Shown piece by piece: positions 36,577-48,300 of a DNA stretch of 64,000 bases (position 1 is its first letter; each line of letters starts with the position of its first letter). This DNA is from Hygrophila difformis (taxonomy: Eukaryota; Streptophyta; Magnoliopsida; Lamiales; Acanthaceae), in NCBI GenBank assembly GCA_030278955.1, contig JAOANR010000014.1:41243453-41307452 (forward strand), written 5' to 3'. The notes beneath the pieces are model-generated. The model saw only the letters and a program-made list of their open reading frames with translations, made no database searches and was not told where the DNA came from. Made by a program: the position numbers and the translations under genes.

Positions 36577-37940
36577 ATGCCTCGATCTATTCGGACAGGT
36601 GAATTGATCTACGATCCGGAGATTGAGAGAACTGCTCGAAGATTGAGGAGAGAAACCAGGGAAGCTAGACTCGCTGCACGCCAAGGAGAACAGGAGAACC
36701 TGGATCTTGCACTTGAAGAAGCTGCTATATCTGGTAGTGAGCTAAGTGGTGACGAAAGTGAAGAGTTTGAGCAAGAGATGGCTCAAGAGCAACGCACTCT
36801 CCAGGAATTAGCTGCGCCTAACTTGGCGCAGCAACCTCTTTGCATTACCTTTCCTGCTCTTCCCGCTAATACTGATTTTGGACTTAAAACGGGTTTAATC
36901 CATTTGCCTCCTGTTTTTCATGGACTTTCAGGAGAAGAGCCGCACAGGCACTTGCAAGAATTTGATGTAATATGCTTGAGCATGAAACCGAGAGGCGTCA
37001 CTGACGATCAAATCCGCCTTCGTGCTTTTCCTTTTTCCTTGCGGGATGCTGCCAAGGAGTGGCTTTACCACCTACCTGCTGGAAGCATTGAAACATGGGC
37101 GGATTTCCTGCCTTCCGAGCTTCTACATTGCGCAAGGAAATTTGTGGAATCACTCAATCTCAGGGAGAATCTCTTTATGAGTATTGGGAACGTTTCAATA
37201 AATTAATTACTAAATGTCCTCATCATCAAATTCCTGAATCATTATTAATCTAATATTTTTATGATGGTCTTACTAACATGGAAAGGAGACTCCTGGATTC
37301 GGCTTGTGGAGGATCCCTGATGAAGAAGACACCAGCAGAAGCATGGGACATGATTCAAACGTCCGCTGAGTACACCCAACAGTTTGGCTCTCGGGACAAA
37401 GTTGTTGCAGTTAAAGAGGCATCTGAGGTAACTTCTCCTTCTGTTCAACAACAACTTATGGAATTAACTGCTTTTGTTAGACAACTTGCTGTAGGACAAG
37501 CTCAAGTTAAAACTTGTGGAATCTGCTGCCACACCGGCCATGCCACCGAAGAGTGTCTGACATTGCAGCAAGAAGTTGACGTGAATGCTGCTGGGTTTGT
37601 GCCCAGGAAGAACTATGATCCATTTTCCCAAACATTCAACCCAGGGTGGCGTGATCATCCCAACCTTCGCTATGGAAATTCCTCCAATAATTTCCAACCT
37701 GCTAACCAACAACAAAATCGCCCACCTCCTCAAGGCGAAGCAGGTATGTCTCTACACGATATTGTTAAGTCCATGGCATCTAACACTTTGCAATTTCAAC
37801 AGGAAGCGCGCACCAGCATTAAGAACCTTGAATATCAAATGGCTCAACTGACAAAGGAGGTGCGCGAGTCCAGGGAGCGGGAAAAAGGAAAACTACCTGC
37901 GCAACCTGAAATTAATCCATGCAATGTGAGTGCCATGGTG
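36577..37940 (+). pseudogene. Athila-type gag (frameshift and stop)
   Basis: It starts at ATG 36577 (MPRSIRTGELIYDPEIER). An arginine/glutamate-rich head leads into the capsid-like core (PPVFHGLSGEEPHRHLQEF, AFPFSLRDAAKEWLYHLPAGSI at about residues 155-185). A frameshift near 37115 and a TAA at 37251-37253, where QYFYDGL-type proteins have Gln, break the frame. The later part keeps a CCHC zinc knuckle (CGICCHTGHATEEC) near 37515. The frame then meets the nested element at 37941 and resumes at 45324. Gag would form the particle and package RNA; this copy cannot make it whole. Confidence 0.88.
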
Positions 37941-39004
37941 TGATGTAGTTATCCGGACGGATCCAAAAATTAATCCGGATCAAAATTCCAATGGGCCCGG
38001 ATTAATTAAATGGAGCAGACAGAGAACTGATTCAAGTAATCCGGAACAAGATTTATTTGGGCTCGGATTAATTAAAGCAAGGAGAAGAAGACTAGGCCCA
38101 ATTGGATCAAAGACCCAACAATGCAAAAATGGATTTGAATTAGGCCCAGACAAACCTAACGCAGGTTCATCTTGCGATACAGACCAAGACTCATCAACGT
38201 TGAACGCTGGATCATCTAGCGTGAAGGCTCAACATTCACAGAAGGTGAACGCAATATCATCTTGCGTTAGTGGCCATCTTCTCCAAACGTCCTTCTTCTC
38301 CAACCCTCGCTCCAGTCGGCGCCTCTCCAGCCTTTCCCCGACCAGCAGCCGGCGTCCACCTCCGGCGAGAGACCACCATCACCAACTCCGTTCTAGGACC
38401 ATCGTCATCAACTCCTCATCGGCCATACTTCCTCTTCGACAACCCAACACCTCGTCACCTCCGACGAGAGCCGCGGCCTGGGGTCCTTCCGGCGACCCTC
38501 TCCAGTACTCCGTCCGAGCTCTCCATCATCGTCATCTCGCCATCATCTCTGGTGCCATAGACGACAGCTCCTCTTCTCGTCGCCACTCCTCCGACAGCCC
38601 CCTCCCGTGGCCCCGGTGCCTCCGGCCAAGAAGGAAGGAAACCCTCATATTATCGTCGGAACACCCCCGGAGAACCTGTCATCATCTCCAATCGCATCCT
38701 TCATCTTCATCGAGCCGTCGACAAGCCACAACAGTCCCTCTGGTCATCATCTTTATTATTCCGGCGAACCTCGAAAAGCATAACTACGACGAAGAAGAAA
38801 ACCCCGACTTGCCGCCGCAAGCTTTCAACCAACTCCGGCCGCTGCCTCCGGCATCCTCTCCGACCATACCTTTGATACAGCTCAACCTTTGTCTCCAACT
38901 CCACTGCCACCCCCCGAGAGCTCCGGCCGCCCTCCCCATCATTCCCGGCGACCTCGCCACCACTTCTTGTACCTCGCGGCTCATTTGGAGAAGGAGGGCC
39001 TCTT

Positions 39005-39330
39005 CAATTCGGTATAAGGCATCAAAGCAATTCGGTCTATTTCGCTTATAAACCGAATTGAACACACGTAGACCGAATTGCCTTTGTCCATTGCCCCCAA
39101 GACCGCATCCCACACCTTTTCTCCTTTCCTTCTCCATTTTGCACTAAGGTCCCTCATCTTACATGCGTAAACCGAATTGAGTCCTTTTAGCCACTTTAAA
39201 CCGAATCCCCTTCCATTTTCCTTCCTTCTCCTCTTTTTGCTCCCATACCCTTCATCTATGAGTGTTAAACCAAATTACTCCCTTTTAGACCGAATTGGTC
39301 TCTTAGACCGAATTGGTCTCTAGACCGAAC
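39005..39330 (+). promoter_or_regulatory. Cluster of ACCGAATTG motifs upstream of the TATA box
   Basis: About ten copies or close variants of ACCGAATTG lie within 325 bp, the first two inverted (CAATTCGGT). They end about 110 bp before the TATA box. The other LTR has the same cluster at 44554-44862 with two fewer copies through an 18-bp deletion. An enhancer role is inferred. Confidence 0.5.
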
Positions 39331-39443
39331 CCACTTGTTACTTTTTATTTGTCTAAGTGCTTTCCTTGTATTTTCCTTATTTTATTTGGTTGCCTTGTTT
39401 AATTCCTAGCTAGGGTTGTTGATTGCCCTTGTATTTGGGATGC

Positions 39444-39453
39444 CTATATATAG
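39444..39453 (+). promoter_or_regulatory. LTR TATA box (CTATATATAG)
   Basis: TATA-type sequence conserved at 44976-44985 in the other LTR, downstream of the ACCGAATTG cluster. Confidence 0.6.
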
Positions 39454-39812
39454 TGGCCTCCCTCATTTTGTAAGACTCACCATTTAAATTAATGAATATC
39501 TTGCTTGTTGCATGAACATTTTTCTTAAGGTCATTTGAGAGTTTTGAGGGAAACTAAAAATTCCTCACCATTCAATCGTGTCCTAGCCTTGAGCTATTTC
39601 CACGGTTCTTGGATCTTGAAGCAAATCCAAGGTTGGTAATCCATTGTTGAAGATTTGGAAGAGACAAGGTGGTTTCTAACGTCATTGCCTCAATATCTCT
39701 TTAATTTTGGAGCTTCCCTATCCCTCCACATTTCATCCCATTTCTTGTTAATTATGCTTTGCTATTGATTTCCTTACTCTCGATCTTGATCTACGGCATA
39801 TATATATAAATT

Positions 39813-39825
39813 TGGTATCAGAGCC
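39813..39825 (+). other. Primer binding site (initiator Met tRNA)
   Basis: TGGTATCAGAGCC, about 14 bp past the LTR, separated from it by a short (TA)n stretch. Confidence 0.85.
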
Positions 39826-41084
39826 AAAGCAAGGAATCAATAGATCCTTAATTCCAAAACTCCACAAAAAATCTCAAAATCATCAAAACCCTAAAAAACA
39901 ACCCACTGTTTACTGTTCATCGGAAAACCATTTTGCTCAGTGCATATTCTCTGAATTCTGAGTTCATATTTGGTTTTTTGGATAGTTTACACTCAAAATC
40001 GTATAAATTTCATCAAAAACGGACATCGGGAGCCAAAGTTATGGCCATTTGAAAATTCTTGATGTTCTTGTGAGTTCTTATGCAAAAATCCAAAAATACC
40101 CATATTCTGGCCTTTGATCTCGTGTTTCATTATTTTTATTGTTAGTTGTCCCATATTTTGATTCTCATACGTGTATGAATGCATTTGGAATATTGTTTAT
40201 GTGATTGATTGGATAATATGCTTCTAAAAATTCCAAATGAGGGTTTGAATGTTGTTGAGTGTTCTTGAGTGTTCATCCATCTTCAAGCCATCTTCATAAT
40301 TTTCTTGAGGGCTTCAAGTTGATTCCAAAATCTGAGTTTCCCATGTGTCTAAGGGACATAATGTGTGGTTTTGAAGAGATAAAAAGTTGAGGTGACATAA
40401 GGTTTCCTTGAGCCAAGTGCTTGGAAAAAGAAATGAAATGACTTACTAGCTTACCTTGAGCCACACAAGAGAAAATTGGGGGATTTGAAATTAATTGCTT
40501 CCCATACTCACTCACGTGCAGTCCCATATTTTGGCAAGACTTCTCTCATCCAAGGGGCCCCACCATGCCCAAGCCTTTAATTATTTACCATACTCGTGCA
40601 AGACAAGAGAAAATTGGGAAGATTTGAAATCAAATTGTGTTCTAGCAGGGCCCACGTGTGAACTTTGATAAACTTTGGGCCCATATATTTTAACTAATAC
40701 AATAAAGTGGATATATTTGACCGACACAATTGTTCCTCTGATTTATTTCATGAACACCGAGTTGAAGTTCCGTCTGAAATAAAGACATTCGAATTCATCT
40801 CATAAAATTGTGATACCTAGCCATTGAAGCCACTTGAGTATTGGGTTATTTTTTTTATTTTATTTTATCTTATTTTATTTTGGGTTTATATTGGGAGTTG
40901 AGTGTTGTGAGCTACCACTTTTCAAAAATTTTGGTGAGTTCACTTTCATATTGTGAGGTCTTGGAATTATTAGATTGCAATTGCCAATCAAAATCGTGAC
41001 ATAATTTCACTGCATTCCATTTCACATATTTCCTAGCGGTTATTGATTGAGTCGAACAATTGCATTTTGTTTCTTGCATTGTGC

Positions 41085-41126
<42 letters not shown>

Positions 41127-41336
41127 TCAAGCTTTGATCTTCCTACTCGACATTGGATAATTTATCTGGCAGCACTTCAAGAACTGAATTGTGATCGAAC
41201 TCAAGGTGTCTGACACTTGGATTGTGAGAATTGAGTGAGGAAGAAAGAAAAGAGAGAAATCACCAAAAATATTTTATTTTTATTTTATTTTCTGACTTTT
41301 ATATATATATATATATAGCTAGGTTTTCTTTCTGAA
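39826..41336. other. 1.5-kb leader without a gene
   Basis: I see no supported frame. It contains two TA microsatellites (about 41088-41122 and 41299-41319). This is a long untranslated leader before the 674-residue frame. Confidence 0.55.
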
Positions 41337-43361
41337 ATGGCAAGTAATTCTGATACCACCATATTGGACTTACTGAAGAGTCTCAATACAAATATGCTGG
41401 ACATGAAACAAGAATTCAATTCTAAATTTGATAATTTAGAACAGAAAATTGTTGTCATCAATGAAAAATTCAATCAAGTGGATGCGAAAATTGTGGAATT
41501 AAACGAGAAGGTTGATGTTCTTACTGAGGAAGTGGATCACCAATTTGCTGACTTGCAAGAGCACCTCATTATCTCCACCACTGAAGCTGAAATCAAATTT
41601 GATGCAACTGCATCATTTCTCAAGAAATCTGTCAAGGATTTTACTAGTCAACATGGTCAAAGAATAGCAGAAAGAATTAAAACTCTTTTCTGCCAAGCTG
41701 AAAAAGATTTGACTGAAAAATTAGAAGACCAAATTGAGAAGATAGCAGGACAGATTGAAGGAAAATTGGAGTACGAATTGAATCAGCTAGGGAAGCAACT
41801 TGAGGAGCAGATAGTCGAACGCAATGATCAGTCCACGAGCACCGATCTGATAGCCAGCTGTTCTTCTGAGATTTCGCAAATAATTTCTCAATTCAGGGAA
41901 GAATTAATTGATAATTTTAACTTTGAAATTGATGTCTTATCTGATAAACTCACTGCCGATATTCATTTTATTGTAGATGAGGTAGATCACACGCTTGTGG
42001 ATCCACATCATATCTATGATCAAGTCATGGATACGGTTGAGCAAAAGCTGCGATACAAGCTAAATGAAGAACTTGAAGAAATTCTGAAAGATGAATTTGG
42101 CGTTCAACGGAGAGTTAGACCTCCTGAACAGTCGAACTGGGAACTCCAGTCGATCTCTAAGAATTCTGCAGCATCAACCGAAGGAAGAAAAATACTGCAG
42201 GAGGCCATTCTTCAAGAATTGGGCCCGACGGAACACAAAAACCTCCAACAATTGGCGAATACCGCCATGATCATTGAGGAAGAAATGCAAAGACAACCAT
42301 CGGACAGTTCTGTGCATTACAACCCTAACAAGCCGTGGTTGATTATGCCACCACCGAAAGAAAAGACAGACCAGGGAACTTCTGTGAGTACAAAGAAATT
42401 CGGAGCAGGAACGAGTTCCCAACTTTACTCATCATTTGTGGTCGTCCCATTCATCGATCATGCAAGAGGAACGGAGCCAGTATCCACCGAAATGGAACTA
42501 AGGGAGCACCTCTTTCACTGTCATTGCAATATTTTTAATGAATCATGTTATTTAATTGTGGACAGTGGAAGCTGTGTTAACATAGTGAGTTTGAACACTG
42601 TTCGTAGGTTGGGGATACCAGTTGACGACCATCCAGAGCCGTATCGACTGCAGTGGGTCAATAATCATGGACTCGCAAGAGTTGATAGAAGAGCAAAGGT
42701 TCCCATCAAAATCGACGGTTATGAAGAGCAGATTCAATGTGACGTCATGCCAATGAACACATGCCATGTCATTCTTGGGCGTCCCTGGCTTTATGATAAA
42801 CATGCTCAGTATTTTCCGAGGGAACATTTAGTTGTCTTCAGGCATAATGGCGCAAGGGATTTTCTCTACTCACAGTCCCCAGCAACCGTGAAAGCAGATC
42901 GAGAAAATTTGATGCGGCAAATACATGAAGAAGAAGAAGCCTATCGGGCCCGCACGCAGAGACCACCGCAAAGGGCTAAGGATAAAGGAAAAGAAGTTGC
43001 ATCCAGTTCAACGAAGCACTGTTCATTGATCATCCTCGGATTTACTATCGACACTCCGTGTCATGAATTTTCTATGCTTAATTTATCTGAATTTTATGAT
43101 GATAGTGGAACTGACTTGGTTGATATTTTTACAGGTGATGATAAAGATCAAGATGACAAATTTCAGAGTCACTCAGGTGAGATTGTTCCAAAATTTGACA
43201 AAAATTATTTAGCTGATAATTGTTATCATCTTTGCAGGGAATGGAAATCTCGGAACAAGAAGGGTGCTAAACTGGAATTCACATTAGAAGCAGGATCAGA
43301 AAAATACTTCTGCATTTTGGATCACATTTCTGATAAATTTGTTGATAAATTTTGTTGCTGA
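41337..43361 (+). CDS. Intact 674-aa protein: long coiled coil plus retroviral-type aspartic protease
   Basis: It starts at ATG 41337 (MASNSDTTILDLL) and is open to the stop at 43359-43361. Residues of about 10-280 are heptad-like and rich in K/E/L/I (KIVELNEKVDVLTEEVDHQ), predicting a long coiled coil; I see no capsid core or zinc knuckle. A linker with KPWLIMPPP at about 330-345 follows. Then comes a pepsin-like protease with the catalytic D-S-G at residues 409-411 (IVDSGSCVNIVS) and the flap/end motif HVILGRPWLYD near 480, as in chromovirus proteases. The tail is acidic. No RT, RNase H or integrase follows before the purine tract. It may replace gag as a particle or RNA-binding protein; this is inference. 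Confidence 0.8.
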   Translation: MASNSDTTILDLLKSLNTNMLDMKQEFNSKFDNLEQKIVVINEKFNQVDAKIVELNEKVDVLTEEVDHQFADLQEHLIISTTEAEIKFDATASFLKKSVKDFTSQHGQRIAERIKTLFCQAEKDLTEKLEDQIEKIAGQIEGKLEYELNQLGKQLEEQIVERNDQSTSTDLIASCSSEISQIISQFREELIDNFNFEIDVLSDKLTADIHFIVDEVDHTLVDPHHIYDQVMDTVEQKLRYKLNEELEEILKDEFGVQRRVRPPEQSNWELQSISKNSAASTEGRKILQEAILQELGPTEHKNLQQLANTAMIIEEEMQRQPSDSSVHYNPNKPWLIMPPPKEKTDQGTSVSTKKFGAGTSSQLYSSFVVVPFIDHARGTEPVSTEMELREHLFHCHCNIFNESCYLIVDSGSCVNIVSLNTVRRLGIPVDDHPEPYRLQWVNNHGLARVDRRAKVPIKIDGYEEQIQCDVMPMNTCHVILGRPWLYDKHAQYFPREHLVVFRHNGARDFLYSQSPATVKADRENLMRQIHEEEEAYRARTQRPPQRAKDKGKEVASSSTKHCSLIILGFTIDTPCHEFSMLNLSEFYDDSGTDLVDIFTGDDKDQDDKFQSHSGEIVPKFDKNYLADNCYHLCREWKSRNKKGAKLEFTLEAGSEKYFCILDHISDKFVDKFCC

Positions 43362-43470
43362 AATGATACAAATTTGCAATACTTATGGATTTTCGGTTAG
43401 TGCAGGTGCTGATTATCTGATTGAGCCGACTACAACATCTTCCCTATCAGCATTGGAGTCCAAAGTTTTT

Positions 43471-43484
43471 GAAGGGGGAGAGGA
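43471..43484 (+). other. Polypurine tract of the non-autonomous element
   Basis: GAAGGGGGAGAGGA lies directly before the 3' LTR. Confidence 0.85.
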
Positions 43485-45323
43485 TGATGTAGTTATCCGG
43501 ACGGACCCAAAAATTAATCCGGATCAAAATTCCAATGGGCCCGGATTAATTAAATGGAGCAGACAGAGAACTGATTCAAGTAATCCGGAACAAGATTTAT
43601 TTGGGCTCGGATTAATTAAAGCAAGTAGAAGAAGACTAGGCCCAATTGGATCAAAGGCCCAACAATGCAAAAATGGATTTGAATTAGGCCCAGACAAACC
43701 TAACGCAGGTTCATCTTGCGATACAGACCAAGACTCATCAACGTTGAACGCTGGATCATCTAGCGTGAAGGCTCAACAGTCACAAAAGGTGAACGCAGTA
43801 TCATCTTGCGTTAGTGGCCATCTTCTCCAAACGTCCTTCTTCTCCAACCCTCGCTCCAGCCGGCGCCTCTCCAGCCTTTCCCCGACCAGCAGCCGGCGTC
43901 CACCTCCGGCGAGAGACCACCATCACCAACTCCGTTCTCCGACCATCGTCATCAACTCCTCATCGGCCATACTTCCTCGTCGACAACCCAACACCTCGTC
44001 ACCTCCGACGAGAGCCGCGGCCTGGGGTCCTTCCGGCGACCCTCTCCAGTACTCCGTCCGAGCTCTCCATCATCGTCATCTCGCCATCAACTCCGGTGCC
44101 ATGGACGATAGCTCCTCTTCTCGTCGCCACTCCTCCGACAGCCCCCTCCCGTGGCCCCGGTGCCTCCGGCTAAGAAGGAAGGAAACCCTCATATTATCGT
44201 CGGACCACCCCTGGAGAACCTGTCATCATCTCCAATCGCATCCTTCATCTTCCTCGAGCCGTCGACAAGCCACAGCAGTCCCTCCGGTCATCATCTTCAT
44301 TATTCCGGCGAACCCCGAAAAGCGTAACTACGACGAAGAAGAAAACCCCGACTTGCCGCCGCAAGCTTTCAACCAACTCCGGCCGCTGCCTCCGGCATCC
44401 TCTCCGACCATACCTTTGATCTCAGATAGCTCAACCTTTGTCTCCAACTCCACTGCCACCCATCGAGAGCTCCTGCCGCCCTCCCCATCCTTCCCGGCGA
44501 CCTCGCCACCACCTCTTGTACCTCGCGGCTCATTTGGAGAAGGAGGGCCTCTTCAATTCGGTATAAGGCATCAAAGCAATTCGGTCTATTTCGCTTATAA
44601 ACCGAATTGAACAACACGTAGACCGAATTGCCTTTGTCCGTTGCCCCCAAGACCGCATCCCACACCTTTTCTCCTTTCCTTCTCCATTTTGCACTAAGGT
44701 CCCTCATCTTACATGCATAAACCGAATTGAGCCCTTTGAGCCACTTTAAACCGAATCCCCTTCCATTTTCCTTCCTTCTCCTCTTTTTGCTCCCATACCC
44801 TTCATCTATGAGTGTTAAACCGAATTACTCCCTTTTAGACCGAATTGGTCTCTAGACCGAACCCACTTGTTACTTTTTATTTGTCTAAGTGCTTTCCTTG
44901 TATTTTCCTTATTTTATTTTGTTGCCTTGTTTAATTCCTAGCTAGGGTTGTTGATTGCCCTTGTATTTGGGATGCCTATATATAGTGGCCTCCCTCATTT
45001 TGTAAGACTCACCTTTTGAAATATCTTGCTTTTTGCATGAACATTTTTCTTAAGGTCATTTGAGAGTTTTGAGGGAAACCAAAAATTCCTCACCATTCAA
45101 TCGTGTCCTAGCCTTGAGCTATTTCCACGGTTCTTGGATCTTGAAGCAAATCCAAGGTTGGTAATCCATTGTTGAAGATTTGGAAGAGACAAGGTGGTTT
45201 CTAACGTCATTGCCTCAATATCTCTTTAATTTTGGAGCTTCCCTATCCCTCCACATTTCATCCCATTTCTTGTTAATTATGCTTTGCTATTGATTTTTTT
45301 GCTCTCGATCTTGATCTACGGCA
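43485..45323 (+). repeat. 3' LTR of the non-autonomous element
   Basis: 1,839 bp, matching 37941-39798 with about 2.2% substitutions and several small indels. It is followed by TGGTG and the resumed Athila frame. Confidence 0.94.
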
Positions 45324-48300
45324 TGGTGCTTCGGAATGGAAAGGAGTTGGCCGGACCTGAGGTTGCTGAGAAGAGTAAACAGGATGAAGATTCGATCGAA
45401 AAAGAAATTGAGCAGGATGAAAAACACTCTTCTAAGGTTTTAGTCGATAATAATTCTCCAGTGCCTGCTATTAGTGCTTCTCCTTTTCCTAGCAGGTTAG
45501 CCAGACCTCCCAAGAGCGACAAAAATAAGGAACTGATGGAGATATTCAAGAAAGTTGAACTGAGCATTCCTCTCCTGGATGCCATCCAGCAAATTCCGCG
45601 CTATGCCAAATTTTTGAAGGAGTTGTGCACTAATAAGAAAAAGCTTCGCGGGGATGAAAAGATCATAGCTGGGGAAGCCGTGTCTGCTATGCTTCAACGC
45701 AAACTTCCACCAAAATGTGGTGACCCATGTATGTTTCTAGTCCCTTGTAAGATTGGAAAGCTGGAAATAAAAAAGGCTATGTTAGATCTTGGAGCCGCCA
45801 TTAATGTGATGCCATTGTCTGTATTTAAGAATTTGAATGTGGGTCCATTAAAATAAACAGGTGTAATAATCCAACTAGCAGATAGAACCCATGCTTATCC
45901 CGATGGTATGATTGAGGATGTTCTTGTGCAAGTCAATGAATTAATTTTCCCTGTCGATTTTTATATCTTGGACATGCATGATGATAATTCCCCCAATCCG
46001 TCACCTGTGTTGCTTGGTCGTCCCTTCATGTGTACTGCTCAAACTAAAATTGATGTCAAGCAGGGAGCTTTAACCATGGAATTTGATGGTGAGAAAATTC
46101 AATTCAACATTTTTTATGCTTTAAAATATCCTGCTTCATCTCATGATTGTTTTAGAGTGGATATAGTTGATGAAAGTGTGCAGAATATTTTTCTCCAAAG
46201 TGGAAGAGATCCTTTAGAAGCAGCACTCCTCAACTACCTGGAAGACCTTGGAGAAGATGGAGCTGGTAAAGAAATACAAGAGATGTTGGATGCTTTGAAT
46301 TCCCTGGAGCAGCAAAATGCAAGGTATAAGTCCATTCAATCAATTTCAACCGAGTCTAATGAAAGGAAATTGCCATCTGTTTTGCAGGCTTCTGAGTTGG
46401 AATTAAAACCATTGCCTTCGAATTTGAAGTATGCTTTCCTGGGAAAAGATGAGACATTGCCTGTTATAATTTCATCCACTCTCACCAGGCTGCAAGAGGA
46501 GAAATTGGTGAGAACCTTGGCAGACCATAAGGAGGCAATTGGTTGGACCATAGCCGACATAAAAGGGATTAGCCCATTCCTTTGTACACACAAGATTATC
46601 CTGGAGGAAGACACTAAACCTGTTCGGCAAGCCCAGAGGAGATTAAACCCCAGCATGATGGAGGTAGTTAAAAAGGAGATTTTAAAGCTCCTGGATGCTG
46701 AAATAATTTATCCAATATCCGATAGTCCTTGGGTAAGTCCAATTCATGTTGTCCCTAAGAAAGCTGGTGTAACCGTGGAAGCTGGAATGGATGGTAAGTT
46801 GATCCCTGTTCGTAAACAAACAGGATGGCGTCAATGCATTGATTACCGTAGGTTAAACTTGGTAACAAAGAAGGATCACTTTCCATTACCTTTCATTGAT
46901 CAAATGGTTGAGCGTCTTGCTGGCAAATCTCACTATTGTTTTCTAGATGGCTTTTCAGGATACTTCCAAATTGCCATAGCACCCGAGGATCAAGAGAAAA
47001 CGACCTTCACCTGTCCATTCGGCACATTTGCATACAAAAGGATGCCATTCGGATTGTGCAATGCGCCTGCTACATTTCAAAGGTGTATGGTTAGTATTTT
47101 CTCAGAATATATTGGTAAGATAATTGAGGTGTTTATGGATGACTTTAGTGTTTATGGTGATGATTTTGATGATTGCTTGGATAATTTATCTTTAATTTTA
47201 AAAAGATGTGAAGAAACCAAACTTGTGCTTAATTGGGAAAAGTGTCAATTCATGGTTGATGAAGGAATTGTTTTAGGCCATGTTGTTTCTGCTAGGGGTA
47301 TTGAGGTCGATAAGGCAAAAGTGGATATTATTTCATCCTTACCCTACCCCACTTCGGTGAGGGACTTGTGATCTTTTCTTGGCCATGCAGGTTTCTATCG
47401 TCGCTTCATTAAGGATTTTTCCAAGGTGGCCACACCTCTTTTCCATCTCTTGCAAAAAGATGTTCCATTTGCATTTACTGAAGAATGCAAGCAGGCCTTC
47501 GATAAAATCCGAGGACTCTGAACAGCACCACCAATCATTCAACCTCCTAACTGGGAGCTGCCGTTTGAATTGATGTGCGACGCTAGTGACACGACTGTAG
47601 GAGCTGTCCTGGGGCAGAGAAGTGGGAAGGATTTTTGGGCCATTTATTACACATCCAAAGCTTTGAATGGAGCCCAATTAAATTACACCACAACTGAGAA
47701 AGAGATTTTAGCTATTGTTTATGCTTTAGAAAAATTTCTATCTTACCTTCTTGGGACTAAAGTAACTGTGTTCTCTGATCATGCAGCTCTACGATTCCTC
47801 CTGTCGAAGAAAGAAAGCAAACCGAGATTGATAAGGTGGATCCTGCTTCTACAGGAATTTGATATTGAAATCCGAGATAAAAAGAGAAGTGAGAATCTTG
47901 TAGCAGATCACCTTAGCAGGCTACCATCGACAGTGGAGAAATTATGTTTAAGGGAGTATTTTCCTGAAGAGCAATTACTTGCCGTTAAAATTTCTTTGCC
48001 TTGGTTTGCTGACATTGCTAATTATTTGCAAACAAATAAATTTCTTCAGGATGGTCAAAGGCGAAAAAGGATAAGCTGAAGAGTGATGCAAAGTATTTTG
48101 TATGGGATTATCCTTACCTTTGGAAGAGAGGAGCTGACCAGGTAATACGCCGATGTGTAGGTGAGGATGAATTTAAGTCTATTCTTAAATTTTGCCATGA
48201 TCTTGAGTGTGGGGGTCATTTTGGACCTCAACGTACTGCTAGGAAGGTGCTTGACAGTGGGTTCTATTGGCCTAGCTTATTAAAAGATGCTCATGCGTAC

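Larger units (their letters stand above)
37941..39798 (+). repeat. 5' LTR of the non-autonomous element
   Basis: 1,858 bp, TGATGTAG... to ...CTACGGCA. It contains a long serine/proline/arginine-rich open frame (present in both LTRs, probably not a gene), a cluster of ACCGAATTG motifs and a TATA box. Confidence 0.94.
37941..45323 (+). mobile_element. Non-autonomous gypsy-type LTR element, 7.38 kb, one intact frame
   Basis: It has LTRs of 1,858 and 1,839 bp, TG...CA ends and the 5-bp duplication TGGTG (37936-37940 and 45324-45328). There is an initiator-Met primer site and a purine tract GAAGGGGGAGAGGA. The only gene is a 674-residue coiled-coil plus aspartic-protease frame; RT, RNase H and integrase are absent. 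It is inserted in the gag-pol junction of the Athila-like element. By eye its LTRs differ at about 40 sites (about 2.2%), more than those of the element it sits in. It must have been mobilised by enzymes supplied in trans. Confidence 0.93.

Noticed and set aside
37930..39051. Long Ser/Pro/Arg-rich frame in the LTR of the non-autonomous element (also 43339-44610)
   Set aside because: It crosses the LTR boundary into flanking sequence, differs by frameshift near the end between the two LTRs, and is low complexity. Open length is explained by CTC/TCC-rich composition.
41088..41122. TA microsatellite as a transposon end
   Set aside because: It is a simple dinucleotide run without terminal repeats or a target duplication.
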